Assembly (NCBI GenBank): GCA_035944135.1
Contig: DASZBM010000002.1
Coordinates: 1,178,001 to 1,242,000, forward strand
Direction of reading: 5' to 3'
Source of the DNA: Acidobacteriaceae bacterium
GTDB lineage: Bacteria; Acidobacteriota; Terriglobia; Terriglobales; Acidobacteriaceae
DNA: 64,000 nucleotides
The translations under genes and the position numbers were made by a program. A model generated the notes under the pieces. The model was not told the origin of the DNA and did not search any database. It was given only the letters and a program-made list of their open reading frames with translations. Below, in pieces: positions 34,776 to 42,852 of this stretch; within the stretch, counting starts at the first letter, position 1; each line of letters starts with the position of its first letter.

Positions 34776-35591
34776 TTATGGAGTTTTGAACCTGTGCACG
34801 ACGGAAAGCTGGTTCGCGGCCCAGACCGCGAGGACGATAAGAAAGACGAACCCGGAGAGATAAATTGCGCGGCGTCCGCGCAGGCCGGAGTGGCGGCGGA
34901 TGAAGATCATGGCGATGTAGACGACCCACATCGCGAGCGAGAGCAGAACCTTGGGGTCCGCGAAGAACCTCGGGCCGATGGTTTCCAGTGCGACAACGGA
35001 GCCGATGAGCAGGCCGGCGGTCATGCATGGCAGGCCGAAAAGAAGTGACTTGAGGGCGATCTGGTCGGTGGTTTCGAGCGGAGGCAGCCAGCTGCGGGCC
35101 TGCGAGGTGCGCTTCTGCTTCAGGCGGCGCTCCTGCACGAGATAAAGGACGCTGGCGATGAGTGAAATGAGCAACGCAGCGTATGCGGCAAGCAGCAGGG
35201 CAACGTGGAGGAACAGCCACCCGGTGTGGAGCAGAGGGTAATTCAGAAGCTCGGCGCCGGGGCGAAACGCCGGCACGACGGTGAGGAGGGCCGCAACCGG
35301 CAGAAGGAAGATGCCGAAGGAGACGGTGCGGTATCGGACGGCGAGGACGAGGAACGCAGCGCCCAGAAGCAGACCGAGCATCGACAGTGTCTCGTGGGTG
35401 TCGACCGGAAGGGCGTGGTGCGCCGCGTTGAGCATCTCCGCCAGCGCGACGAAGTGGAAGAAGACCGCGCAGAGCGCCGCCGGCATGGCTATGTGACGCC
35501 AGCGCGGGCGGTTATAGAGTGCCGCGGGCAGCACGGTAAGCGCGGCGATGCCGTAGAGAAGAACCGCGACTCGGAGCCAGAGGAGGGTCAT
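34776..35591 (-). CDS. hemX: HemX/CcsA-like membrane protein
   Basis: 271 residues with about seven hydrophobic helices. It matches the cytochrome c assembly (CcsA/HemX/YpjD) group: HALPVDTHETLSMLGLLLG, HTGWLFLHVALLLAAYAALL and SVLYLVQERRLKQK occur at the expected places. The tryptophan-rich WWD motif of true heme-handling CcsA is not clear, so HemX, which lowers GtrR (HemA) level in Bacillus, is the better name. It is directly upstream of hemA on the same strand, which supports this role. Confidence 0.85.
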   Translation of the reverse strand: MTLLWLRVAVLLYGIAALTVLPAALYNRPRWRHIAMPAALCAVFFHFVALAEMLNAAHHALPVDTHETLSMLGLLLGAAFLVLAVRYRTVSFGIFLLPVAALLTVVPAFRPGAELLNYPLLHTGWLFLHVALLLAAYAALLISLIASVLYLVQERRLKQKRTSQARSWLPPLETTDQIALKSLLFGLPCMTAGLLIGSVVALETIGPRFFADPKVLLSLAMWVVYIAMIFIRRHSGLRGRRAIYLSGFVFLIVLAVWAANQLSVVHRFKTP

Positions 35592-35669
35592 TCGGACGTG
35601 CGCCTGTAAGATTCTGCGCGAATCCTCAGTATATCGTCCGGATCCTTATCCCGGGCTCGCTCCACGGCG

Positions 35670-35921
35670 TCAGGCGGGCCGGTCGAGCTCAGTTAGGCCC
35701 TTCTGGATATAGCTGCGCATCTGCGACTCAATGGTGCTGAGGGGCATGAAGAACGGCTTGTCGATGATCTCGATCGTAAGCAGGTTGTTGGCGTAGTTGT
35801 AGCGGGCGGTAACGCCGCTGCGCGAGAGCGTTCCAGAGGGGCCGGTGAGGTTGACTCCGTAAGCCTGCAGCCGCTTGCCGGCCGCGGCGAACTGATCCTC
35901 GGTGAGGGGGACTTCGATCAT
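35670..35921 (-). CDS. Small hypothetical protein
   Basis: 83 residues from ATG 35921; longer frames would enter the mutS promoter area. MIEVPLTEDQFAAAGKRLQA, then GPSGTLSRSGVTARYNYANN and LLTIEIIDKPFFMPLSTIES show a compact alternating beta and helix pattern without signal peptide. I do not recognise a family. It is divergent from mutS and followed by hemX on the same strand. Confidence 0.6.
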   Translation of the reverse strand: MIEVPLTEDQFAAAGKRLQAYGVNLTGPSGTLSRSGVTARYNYANNLLTIEIIDKPFFMPLSTIESQMRSYIQKGLTELDRPA

Positions 35922-36004
35922 TCTTCGAGTGTACGGCGGTGACCGATTTTCGGCCCAGTTATGCAGAGGGGCGAAGACGATATCCTGAGCCTTCCAGCAT
36001 AGTG

Positions 36005-38779
36005 ATGGCCGTGGTGAAAGACATGACGGGCGAGGCGGGGCTGACCCCGGCAACCACCCCAGCGAGCACAGACCGCTCGCAGGGGACCCCGGCGATGCGG
36101 CAGTATCGCGCGGCCAAGGAGGCCCATCCTGATGCCCTGCTCTTCTTCCGGATGGGCGACTTCTACGAGCTGTTCTATGAGGACGCGATTGTGGCGTCGC
36201 GCGAGCTGCAACTGACGCTGACGGCCCGCGATAAGGCGCGCTCCGTGCCGATGTGCGGCGTGCCGTATCACGCGGCGGGCGGATACCTGCAGCGCTTGTT
36301 GCGCAAGGGGTTCAAGGTCGCGATATGCGACCAGATGGAAGATCCGAAGCTCGCAAAGACGGTCGTGCGGCGTGAAGTGACTCGCGTGCTGACGCCGGGC
36401 ACGGCGCTTGACGCGGCTTTGGGTGCGGGCGAGAGCCAGTGGCTCGCGAGTACAGCGAGTGTGGGAACGGGCGCGAACGCATGCGTGGGTGTCGCGTCCA
36501 TCGATCTGTCGACCGGTGAGTTTCGTGCCACGGAGTTCAACGGAGCGCATGCATGGGCGCTGGCGTGTGATGAACTGGCGCGGATGAGTCCGGCAGAGAT
36601 GCTGCTGGCGCGCGGAGCGACGTTCGGCGGTGCTGGGAGCAGGAAGCAGCCGACCCTTGCGCGCAATGGCGATGAATCTGCCGGTTTCGGCGAAGACGAG
36701 AATGCGCCGCAGGATGTTGCGGGAGCGCGCACGGAGCTCGACGAGTGGGTGTTCACGGAAGACTACGCGGTTCCCTTGTTGCGGCAGCAGTTGCGTGTGC
36801 ACTCGCTCGACGGCATGGGGCTGAGCGGGCACGCGGCCGCAGCCGTTGCCGCGGGTGCGATTGTGCACTACCTGCGCGCGACGAAGCAGGGCGCGCTGGA
36901 GCATCTGGACGGCCTGCGCTTCTATGAGAAGCGCGAGAGCCTGGAGCTCGATGCTGTGAGCGTGCGGAATCTCGAACTTGTGGAGCCGTTGTTTTCGAGC
37001 GAAGGGCCGCAGACGACGCTGTTGTGGACGATGGACGCGTGCTCGACGCCGATGGGTAAGCGGCTGCTGCGCGCGCAACTGCTACGGCCGATGCAGTCGC
37101 TAGAGGTCATCAACGCGCGACTGGATGCAGTGTCACTCGCAGTAGGTGATCTGCGCAGACGCGAGGGAGTTCGGCGCGCGCTGGATGGTGTGCTCGATCT
37201 CGAACGGCTGCTGGGCCGCGTGGCGCTGGATTCAGCGGGTCCGCGTGAGGTGGTGTCGCTGGGAGTGACGATCGGCAAATTGCCCGGTGTGCTCGCAGCC
37301 GTGAAGGAATGTGCATCGGATGCGTTGCGATGGGCAGAGCTCGCGCGCGCGCTCGATCCGCTAAGTGATTTGCAGGAGATGATTGCGCGCACGCTGATTG
37401 AGGAGCCGCCACTAACGCTGACGGATGGTGGTGCGATTCGCGAGGGCGTCGATGCGGAGCTCGATGAATTGCGCAATCTTTCGCAGAACGGCCGCAGAAT
37501 GATCGCAGCCATTGAGGAGCGCGAGCGCGGACGTACGGGAATCGCGTCGCTGAAGGTCAGGTTCAACTCGGTTTTCGGTTATTACATCGAGGTGACGAAG
37601 GCGAATTCGAAGGCGGTGCCGGCGGACTACGAGCGCAAGCAAACGCTGGTAAACGCCGAGCGATTCACGACGCCGGAGTTGAAGGAACTCGAGACAAAGA
37701 TCCTGACCGCGCAGGAGCGTTCCGGCGATATCGAGCGCAGGATCTTTGCAGAGCTCCGGCGGCAGTTGCTCGCAAACGCATCGCGTGTGCGCGAGACGGC
37801 GCGGCACGTTGCGGAGATCGATCTGCTGGCGTGCTTCGCCCATGTCGCTGCCATGCGCGGGTGGACGAGGCCGCAGGTGGATGCAAGTGGAATACTGGAA
37901 GTGATCGGCGGTCGTCATCCTGTGGTCGAGCGCAGATTGGAGGAGTCGGGCGGCGGTCGCTTTGTGCCGAACTCAGTGTACCTGTGCGCGGGCGAAGGAT
38001 GCGAAGGGCCTTCCCTGCTGCTGATCACAGGCCCGAACATGGGAGGCAAAAGTACCTATCTGCGCCAGGCAGCGTTGCTGACCATTCTCGCGCAGTGCGG
38101 ATCGTTTGTGCCTGCCGAGCGCATGCGACTGGGACTGGTGGACCGCATCTACACCCGCATTGGCGCCAGTGACAACGTGGCGCGCGGGCGCTCCACCTTC
38201 ATGGTTGAGATGACCGAGACCGCCGCGATTCTGAACACCGCGACCGATCGTTCCCTGGTGCTGCTCGACGAGATGGGGCGTGGCACGGCGACATACGATG
38301 GCCTCTCGCTCGCGTGGGCGACCGTAGAGCATCTGCACGATCGCATCGGCGCACGCACGTTATTTGCAACTCACTATCACGAGCTGACGCTGCTGAGCGA
38401 GCGGTTGGCGCAAATGCAGAATGCGCGCGTTACAGTGCGGGAGGGTGCGGCAGGAATCGTATTCCTGCACACGGTTGAAGCTGGCGCGGCGAACAAAAGT
38501 TATGGCATTGAAGTCGCGCGGCTGGCAGGTTTGCCACAGACTGTCGTCGAGCGCGCGCGCGAGGTTTTGAGACTGCATGAACGCGCGGAGTCTCAGCAGG
38601 TTCGTGAAGCTGTGCCGGTGAAGGAGCGCTTGCCCACACTGCAGATGACGATGTTCACGCCTCTCTCGCAGAAGATTGTCGATCGTGTAGAAGGCCTCGA
38701 TGTGGATGGCCTGACACCGCGGGAGGCTCTGCAGATTCTCGCCGAGTTGCAGCGCGAGTTGAAAGGCGGCGCGGCGTGA
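36005..38779 (+). CDS. mutS: DNA mismatch repair protein MutS
   Basis: 924 residues from ATG 36005; GTG 35939 and ATG 36023 are alternatives. The mismatch-reading motif FYE is in FFRMGDFYELFYEDA. The lever and clamp regions follow, and the ATPase has Walker A in LLITGPNMGGKSTYLRQAAL and the signature around GRSTFMVEMTETAAIL. VLLDEMGRGTATYDGLSLAW is Walker B. A short insert (GSRKQPTLARNGDESAGFGE) is present at about residue 215. It recognises mismatches with MutL, whose gene is not here. anmK overlaps its stop by 4 bp (GTGA). Confidence 0.97.
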   Translation: MAVVKDMTGEAGLTPATTPASTDRSQGTPAMRQYRAAKEAHPDALLFFRMGDFYELFYEDAIVASRELQLTLTARDKARSVPMCGVPYHAAGGYLQRLLRKGFKVAICDQMEDPKLAKTVVRREVTRVLTPGTALDAALGAGESQWLASTASVGTGANACVGVASIDLSTGEFRATEFNGAHAWALACDELARMSPAEMLLARGATFGGAGSRKQPTLARNGDESAGFGEDENAPQDVAGARTELDEWVFTEDYAVPLLRQQLRVHSLDGMGLSGHAAAAVAAGAIVHYLRATKQGALEHLDGLRFYEKRESLELDAVSVRNLELVEPLFSSEGPQTTLLWTMDACSTPMGKRLLRAQLLRPMQSLEVINARLDAVSLAVGDLRRREGVRRALDGVLDLERLLGRVALDSAGPREVVSLGVTIGKLPGVLAAVKECASDALRWAELARALDPLSDLQEMIARTLIEEPPLTLTDGGAIREGVDAELDELRNLSQNGRRMIAAIEERERGRTGIASLKVRFNSVFGYYIEVTKANSKAVPADYERKQTLVNAERFTTPELKELETKILTAQERSGDIERRIFAELRRQLLANASRVRETARHVAEIDLLACFAHVAAMRGWTRPQVDASGILEVIGGRHPVVERRLEESGGGRFVPNSVYLCAGEGCEGPSLLLITGPNMGGKSTYLRQAALLTILAQCGSFVPAERMRLGLVDRIYTRIGASDNVARGRSTFMVEMTETAAILNTATDRSLVLLDEMGRGTATYDGLSLAWATVEHLHDRIGARTLFATHYHELTLLSERLAQMQNARVTVREGAAGIVFLHTVEAGAANKSYGIEVARLAGLPQTVVERAREVLRLHERAESQQVREAVPVKERLPTLQMTMFTPLSQKIVDRVEGLDVDGLTPREALQILAELQRELKGGAA

Positions 38780-39969
38780 TCGCTGTTAAACCGAAGGCGA
38801 TGATCGTTGCAGGCGTGATGAGCGGGACGTCGGCGGACGGTGTTGACATCGCCATCTGCCGCGTGTCGCCGGGAGCAGAGCGTGTGCCGCGCGTAAAGGT
38901 GCTGGCGCATCACGCGATGGCGTATCCAACGAAACTGCGCGCGGCGGTGCTGGCGGCGATGGATGCGACGAACACAAGCACGGCGGAGATGGCGCGACTG
39001 AACTGGCGACTCGGCGAGGTCTACGCGGAAGCTGTCGAGACTGCGGCGCGCAACGCGGGCCTGAAGCCGCAGTTGATCGCATGCCATGGGCAGACGATCT
39101 ACCACCAGGGCTCCGCGACGAAATATCTTGGCGTGCCCGTGCGATGCACGTGGCAGACGGGCGAGGCGGCGGTTATCGCCGAGCGCATGCGCGTGCCGGT
39201 AGTGAGCGACTTTCGGGCTGCCGATATGGCCGCAGGCGGACAGGCAGCGCCACTGGTTCCAATGTTCGATTTCTGCGTGTTCCGGCACGCAAAGCGCAGT
39301 CGCCTGCTGCTGAACCTTGGTGGCATCGCAAATGTCACGGTGCTTCCGGCAGCGTGCCGTGCGGAGGATGTCGTGGCGTTCGATACAGGCCCCGCCAACA
39401 TGGTGATCGACGCCTGCATGGAGCGCTTGTTCGGACGCGGGTTTGATCGCAATGGCACGATCGCTGCGCAAGGGCGCGTGCTTGAGAGTGTCCTGGCGAA
39501 GCTGCTGCGCATGCGCTACTTCTCCGCCCCACCGCCAAAATCGTGTGGGCGCGAAGAGTACGGGGAAGCATTCGTGAGCCGGTTCATTGCGGCATGCGAG
39601 CGCAACTCGGCTCGCAAGGAAGATGTGATTGCGACTGCGACGGCGTTGACCGCGGCCACCATCGCTGATGCGTTCGTGCGGTTTTGCAATCCGCTGCTCG
39701 AAAAACTCGCGCCGAGAGCTAAGGTGGAGTTGATTGCTGCAGGCGGCGGGGTAAGGAATTCCACCTTGATACGAATGTTGAGTGAATCGCTTAGGCCTCA
39801 GGGAGTGCGCGTGCGTTCGATCGAAGAGACTGGCCTGAATCCAGGCGCAAAAGAAGCCGCCGCATTTGCGTTGCTCGGCTGGTTGACCTGGCATGGTATG
39901 CCCGGCAACCTGCCGAGCGCGACCGGCGCGAAACGGCCGGTCGTTCTGGGCAAGGTGACGCTCGCGTGA
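38776..39969 (+). CDS. anmK: Anhydro-N-acetylmuramic acid kinase
   Basis: 397 residues from GTG 38776, overlapping the mutS TGA. It phosphorylates and hydrolyses 1,6-anhydro-MurNAc to MurNAc-6-phosphate in cell-wall recycling. VAGVMSGTSADGVDIAICR is the signature N-terminus, VVSDFRAADMAAGGQAAPLV and DTGPANMVIDACM are other AnmK hallmarks, and AAGGGVRNSTLIRML lies near the ATP site. The next gene's start overlaps its stop (GTGA), making a three-gene operon with the peptide-binding protein. Confidence 0.95.
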   Translation: MIAVKPKAMIVAGVMSGTSADGVDIAICRVSPGAERVPRVKVLAHHAMAYPTKLRAAVLAAMDATNTSTAEMARLNWRLGEVYAEAVETAARNAGLKPQLIACHGQTIYHQGSATKYLGVPVRCTWQTGEAAVIAERMRVPVVSDFRAADMAAGGQAAPLVPMFDFCVFRHAKRSRLLLNLGGIANVTVLPAACRAEDVVAFDTGPANMVIDACMERLFGRGFDRNGTIAAQGRVLESVLAKLLRMRYFSAPPPKSCGREEYGEAFVSRFIAACERNSARKEDVIATATALTAATIADAFVRFCNPLLEKLAPRAKVELIAAGGGVRNSTLIRMLSESLRPQGVRVRSIEETGLNPGAKEAAAFALLGWLTWHGMPGNLPSATGAKRPVVLGKVTLA

Positions 39970-41507
39970 GGATTCGAGCACTGTGCGCCGCAGCACTGGC
40001 CGCGCTGCTGTTGCCGCTCGTTGCATGCAACGGACGGCAGCAGGATGCGGAGACGCTGCGATTCCTCATCGAGAGCTCGCCAAACAATCTGGACCTGCGA
40101 CAAGGAACGGACGCGCAGTCCGAGCGCGTTGGCGGCTTGATCTACGACGCGCTGGCGAAGAAAGACGCGCACTTCGTTCTGCAGCCATGGCTCGCAACAA
40201 GTTGGGAGCGGCCGGATCCGCTGACGTGGATCTTTCACGTTCGCAGTGGTGTGCACTTCCACGATGGTAAGTCGCTGACCGCCGATGATGTTGCGTGGTC
40301 GATCAAGAGCATGATTGACGGCACGCTGATTACCGCAAAAGGCGGCGCTGCGCTGGCCGATGTGAGCTCAATAGTTACGAGCGGGCCGCTAACTGTCGTC
40401 GTACGCACGAAGCAGCCTGAGGCCAGCTTACTTTTCGATCTAAGTGATGGACTGTTCGGCGTCGTAGAAAAGGGCGCAGGACGCGACGAGGGCCTGCACC
40501 CCGTCGGCACAGGCCCATTCCGATTCGTGAGCCAGATGCAGGACAAAGAGGTCGTTCTCGAGCGCAACGCGAACTACTGGGCGGGTGCGCCGAAGATCCA
40601 ACGGGTGCGATTCGAAGTTGTGCCCGACACGATTACAGCGGCGCTCGAAATGCGCAAGGGCTCTGGCGACGTGGAGAGCAATGTGCTCACACCCGACATG
40701 GTGGACGCTTTGCGCAAAGAGCATAACGTCATCGTTCAGTCCGGACCGGGTGCGATCGTGATGTACGCAAACTTCAACACGCAGGATCCGAAGCTGCGCG
40801 ATCCACGTGTGCGGCAGGCGATCGCATGTGCGATCGACAGGCCCGAGTTGATCGCAGCGTTGTGGCGTGGCGATGCGCGCATTGCCGACACGCTGCTACC
40901 CGAAGGACATTGGGCCGCGGCGAGCCCTGCCGAGCTGCCGCAGTACCCGCACGATGTCGCACGTGCGGTGAAGTTGCTCGACGATGCTGGTCTGAAGCCC
41001 GGCAAAGATGGCATCCGCTTGCGGCTCACGCTCAAAACCTCTACGGATGAAACGACGCGGCTCGTGGCGCAGGCCATGCAGCAGCAAGTGCGTGCTGCGG
41101 GGATCGAGCTTTCGATTCGATCAGCGGAGTTTGGCACCTTCTACTCCGACGTCACGCGCGGCGCGTTCGAGATGTATATGCTGCGCTGGATTGGCTCGAA
41201 CGAGGACCCGGACTTTCTAACCTACGCGTTTGCAAGCTCGAGCTTTCCGCCCAAGGGCGGCAACCGCGGGCGTTATGCGAACCCGCAGGTGGATTCATTG
41301 CTGATGCAGGCGAATGCCGAGACGAATGAAGTGGCAAGAAGGCGCGACTACGTCGAGGTCCAGCAGATCTTGGCGCGCGATCTGCCATCGATTCCGCTGT
41401 GGTATCCCAACAACGAGGTTGTGCACTCAACGCGCATAACCGGAGTACAGCTGGACCCCGGCGGAACGTTTGATTTTCTCAGGACCGCGGAGCTCTACGC
41501 GCATTAA
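39966..41507 (+). CDS. Peptide/oligopeptide ABC-transporter binding lipoprotein (SBP family 5)
   Basis: 513 residues from GTG 39966. A lipoprotein signal has the lipobox LVAC. The mature part carries family-5 blocks: [22 protein letters not shown] (here WIFHVRSG), [31 protein letters not shown] and [18 protein letters not shown]. Family 5 binds peptides, nickel, or murein peptides (MppA). The overlap with anmK suggests uptake of murein peptides, an inference. No permease or ATPase gene follows, so partners must be elsewhere. A truncated galK lies convergent to its 3' end. Confidence 0.9.
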   Translation: MRIRALCAAALAALLLPLVACNGRQQDAETLRFLIESSPNNLDLRQGTDAQSERVGGLIYDALAKKDAHFVLQPWLATSWERPDPLTWIFHVRSGVHFHDGKSLTADDVAWSIKSMIDGTLITAKGGAALADVSSIVTSGPLTVVVRTKQPEASLLFDLSDGLFGVVEKGAGRDEGLHPVGTGPFRFVSQMQDKEVVLERNANYWAGAPKIQRVRFEVVPDTITAALEMRKGSGDVESNVLTPDMVDALRKEHNVIVQSGPGAIVMYANFNTQDPKLRDPRVRQAIACAIDRPELIAALWRGDARIADTLLPEGHWAAASPAELPQYPHDVARAVKLLDDAGLKPGKDGIRLRLTLKTSTDETTRLVAQAMQQQVRAAGIELSIRSAEFGTFYSDVTRGAFEMYMLRWIGSNEDPDFLTYAFASSSFPPKGGNRGRYANPQVDSLLMQANAETNEVARRRDYVEVQQILARDLPSIPLWYPNNEVVHSTRITGVQLDPGGTFDFLRTAELYAH

Positions 41508-41673
41508 TGAACGCCTGAGTGTAGAACGGAATGGCAACCGGCATCACCAGGCCATCCGTATAGTCCGTTTGCTCTCCCAACAAATTCACACGCGCCGGTG
41601 CAGATAACGAGGCGCCGGGGACTGCGTCGGTTAGACGTGCGCGCACAGCGATATTTGCGCTTCTTTCCTTCAT
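41508..41673 (-). pseudogene. galK: Truncated galactokinase (5' remnant)
   Basis: From ATG 41673 the minus strand encodes about 55 residues containing [21 protein letters not shown] then [11 protein letters not shown], matching the substrate-binding start of galactokinases (A-P-G-R-V-N-L-I-G-E-H-T-D-Y). The match stops right at 41508, next to the stop codon of the binding-protein gene. The following frame (INARRAPRS, stop at 41479) is antisense to that gene. The last 85% of GalK is missing. The E in GEQTDY replaces the usual EH. Confidence 0.85.
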
Positions 41674-41698
41674 AAGGGGGCTGCTTCTTGAATGATTC

Positions 41699-41732
41699 TT
41701 TGACACGACGTCAAAGATACGTGTACGTTACC
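41699..41732 (+). promoter_or_regulatory. Promoter and LacI-type operator 1
   Basis: A perfect -35 TTGACA (41700-41705) is followed by 18 nt and TACGTT (41724-41729). GTGTACGTTACC (41721-41732) covers the -10, as expected for repression. The -35 lies inside an inverted repeat TTTGAC-N5-GTCAAA. It probably drives the epimerase and GH36 genes. Confidence 0.75.
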
Positions 41733-41827
41733 GCCAAATGGTAAAGACCGAGACAAAGCCTTATCAAGATAAGCTTTGTCTCGCTGTTTGTTTGGCCCTA
41801 ACCGGAAACTGTGGCGCACGAGAGCGT

Positions 41828-42796
41828 ATGCACTCGCTTCAAGAGTACACTTTGCAAAACTTAGATCTACGGGTGTTGATAAAGCCTGCGGAAGGCGGAC
41901 GGGTGGCGTCGTTGAAGAGCGTTCACACCGGCGTTGAGTTTTTGGCACAGTCTCAGCATTCAACGACTCCCATTCAACCCGGGTGGGACACTAAGTTCCA
42001 GAACGGCGCCTGCGCGGGGATCGAGGAGTGCATTCCTACGATTGGTGCGTGTGGCGAAGGCATGGTAGGCGGGCCCGTTCCTGATCATGGCGATTTCTGG
42101 CAAATAGACTGGACGGTGACAGATCGTTCGCTCACACGACTTCATCTCGAGGCAATGGGCTTCAGTCGTCCTCTGTTCTTCCAGAAGGAAATCTCTCTCC
42201 AGGGCAATAGGCTCAACATCGGGTACCGGGTAACAAACTTGAGCAAATCCGAGGTGCCATTTCTCTATGCATGCCATCCCCTTTTCGCAATCGAAGAGGG
42301 AGATCGAGTCTGCCTGGCGCAAGAGGTTTCATCATTGTCTTTGTACTATTCGCGGGAGAGCCGACTCGGGAGGCAGGGCACTCATGTCTCATGGCCGGTC
42401 ACTTCCCTAGGCGTAAACCTTGAAAGAGTATTGCCCGTTCAAACCGGCTTCGCTGAAATGTTGTATACCGACCGTCTTCATACAGGTCGTTGCGGGCTCT
42501 ATCGAAATGCCGCACAGCAAGGACTTTGTCTTCATTTCGATCCGGCGGTACTTCCCTATCTCGGACTGTGGCTCTGTTACGGTGGCTGGCCTGAGTCGGC
42601 CGTGGGCCCAAAACAATATGCCATTGCATTGGAACCGACCTTCGCACCCGCCAACACGCTCTCAGAGGCTATCGATATGGGATTAGCCGTACGACTGCCG
42701 GCCAACGAAAGTGCCTCATGGAACATCGCCTTCGAAATCAGTTCCCCGAGCCTTCCTTTGTCGCAATTTCGCTCTATGGTGAAGGGCTCAGTCTAG
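41828..42796 (+). CDS. Aldose 1-epimerase-like protein (galactose mutarotase fold)
   Basis: 322 residues from ATG 41828; a longer frame from 41738 begins only 6 nt after the operator. Typical phrases are VLIKPAEGGRVASLKSVHTG, FQNGACAGIEECIPTIGAC, RLNIGYRVTNLSKSEVPFL and ALEPTFAPANTL. It resembles the galactose-mutarotase/aldose-1-epimerase superfamily that equilibrates sugar anomers. A catalytic His-Glu pair is plausible (ACHPLF, IALEPT) but the subgroup is not the canonical GalM. It overlaps the reading frame upstream of the GH36 gene, and the two are one transcription unit under operator 1. Confidence 0.82.
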   Translation: MHSLQEYTLQNLDLRVLIKPAEGGRVASLKSVHTGVEFLAQSQHSTTPIQPGWDTKFQNGACAGIEECIPTIGACGEGMVGGPVPDHGDFWQIDWTVTDRSLTRLHLEAMGFSRPLFFQKEISLQGNRLNIGYRVTNLSKSEVPFLYACHPLFAIEEGDRVCLAQEVSSLSLYYSRESRLGRQGTHVSWPVTSLGVNLERVLPVQTGFAEMLYTDRLHTGRCGLYRNAAQQGLCLHFDPAVLPYLGLWLCYGGWPESAVGPKQYAIALEPTFAPANTLSEAIDMGLAVRLPANESASWNIAFEISSPSLPLSQFRSMVKGSV

Positions 42797-42852
42797 GCGA
42801 GGGTAATCGTGCCTCGATAATAGGCCCCAAGGCCGCAAAGGATGACTACGTA

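Noticed and set aside
38593-40026. 477-codon minus-strand frame over anmK
   Set aside because: Antisense shadow; overlapping GTGA junctions confirm the plus-strand operon.
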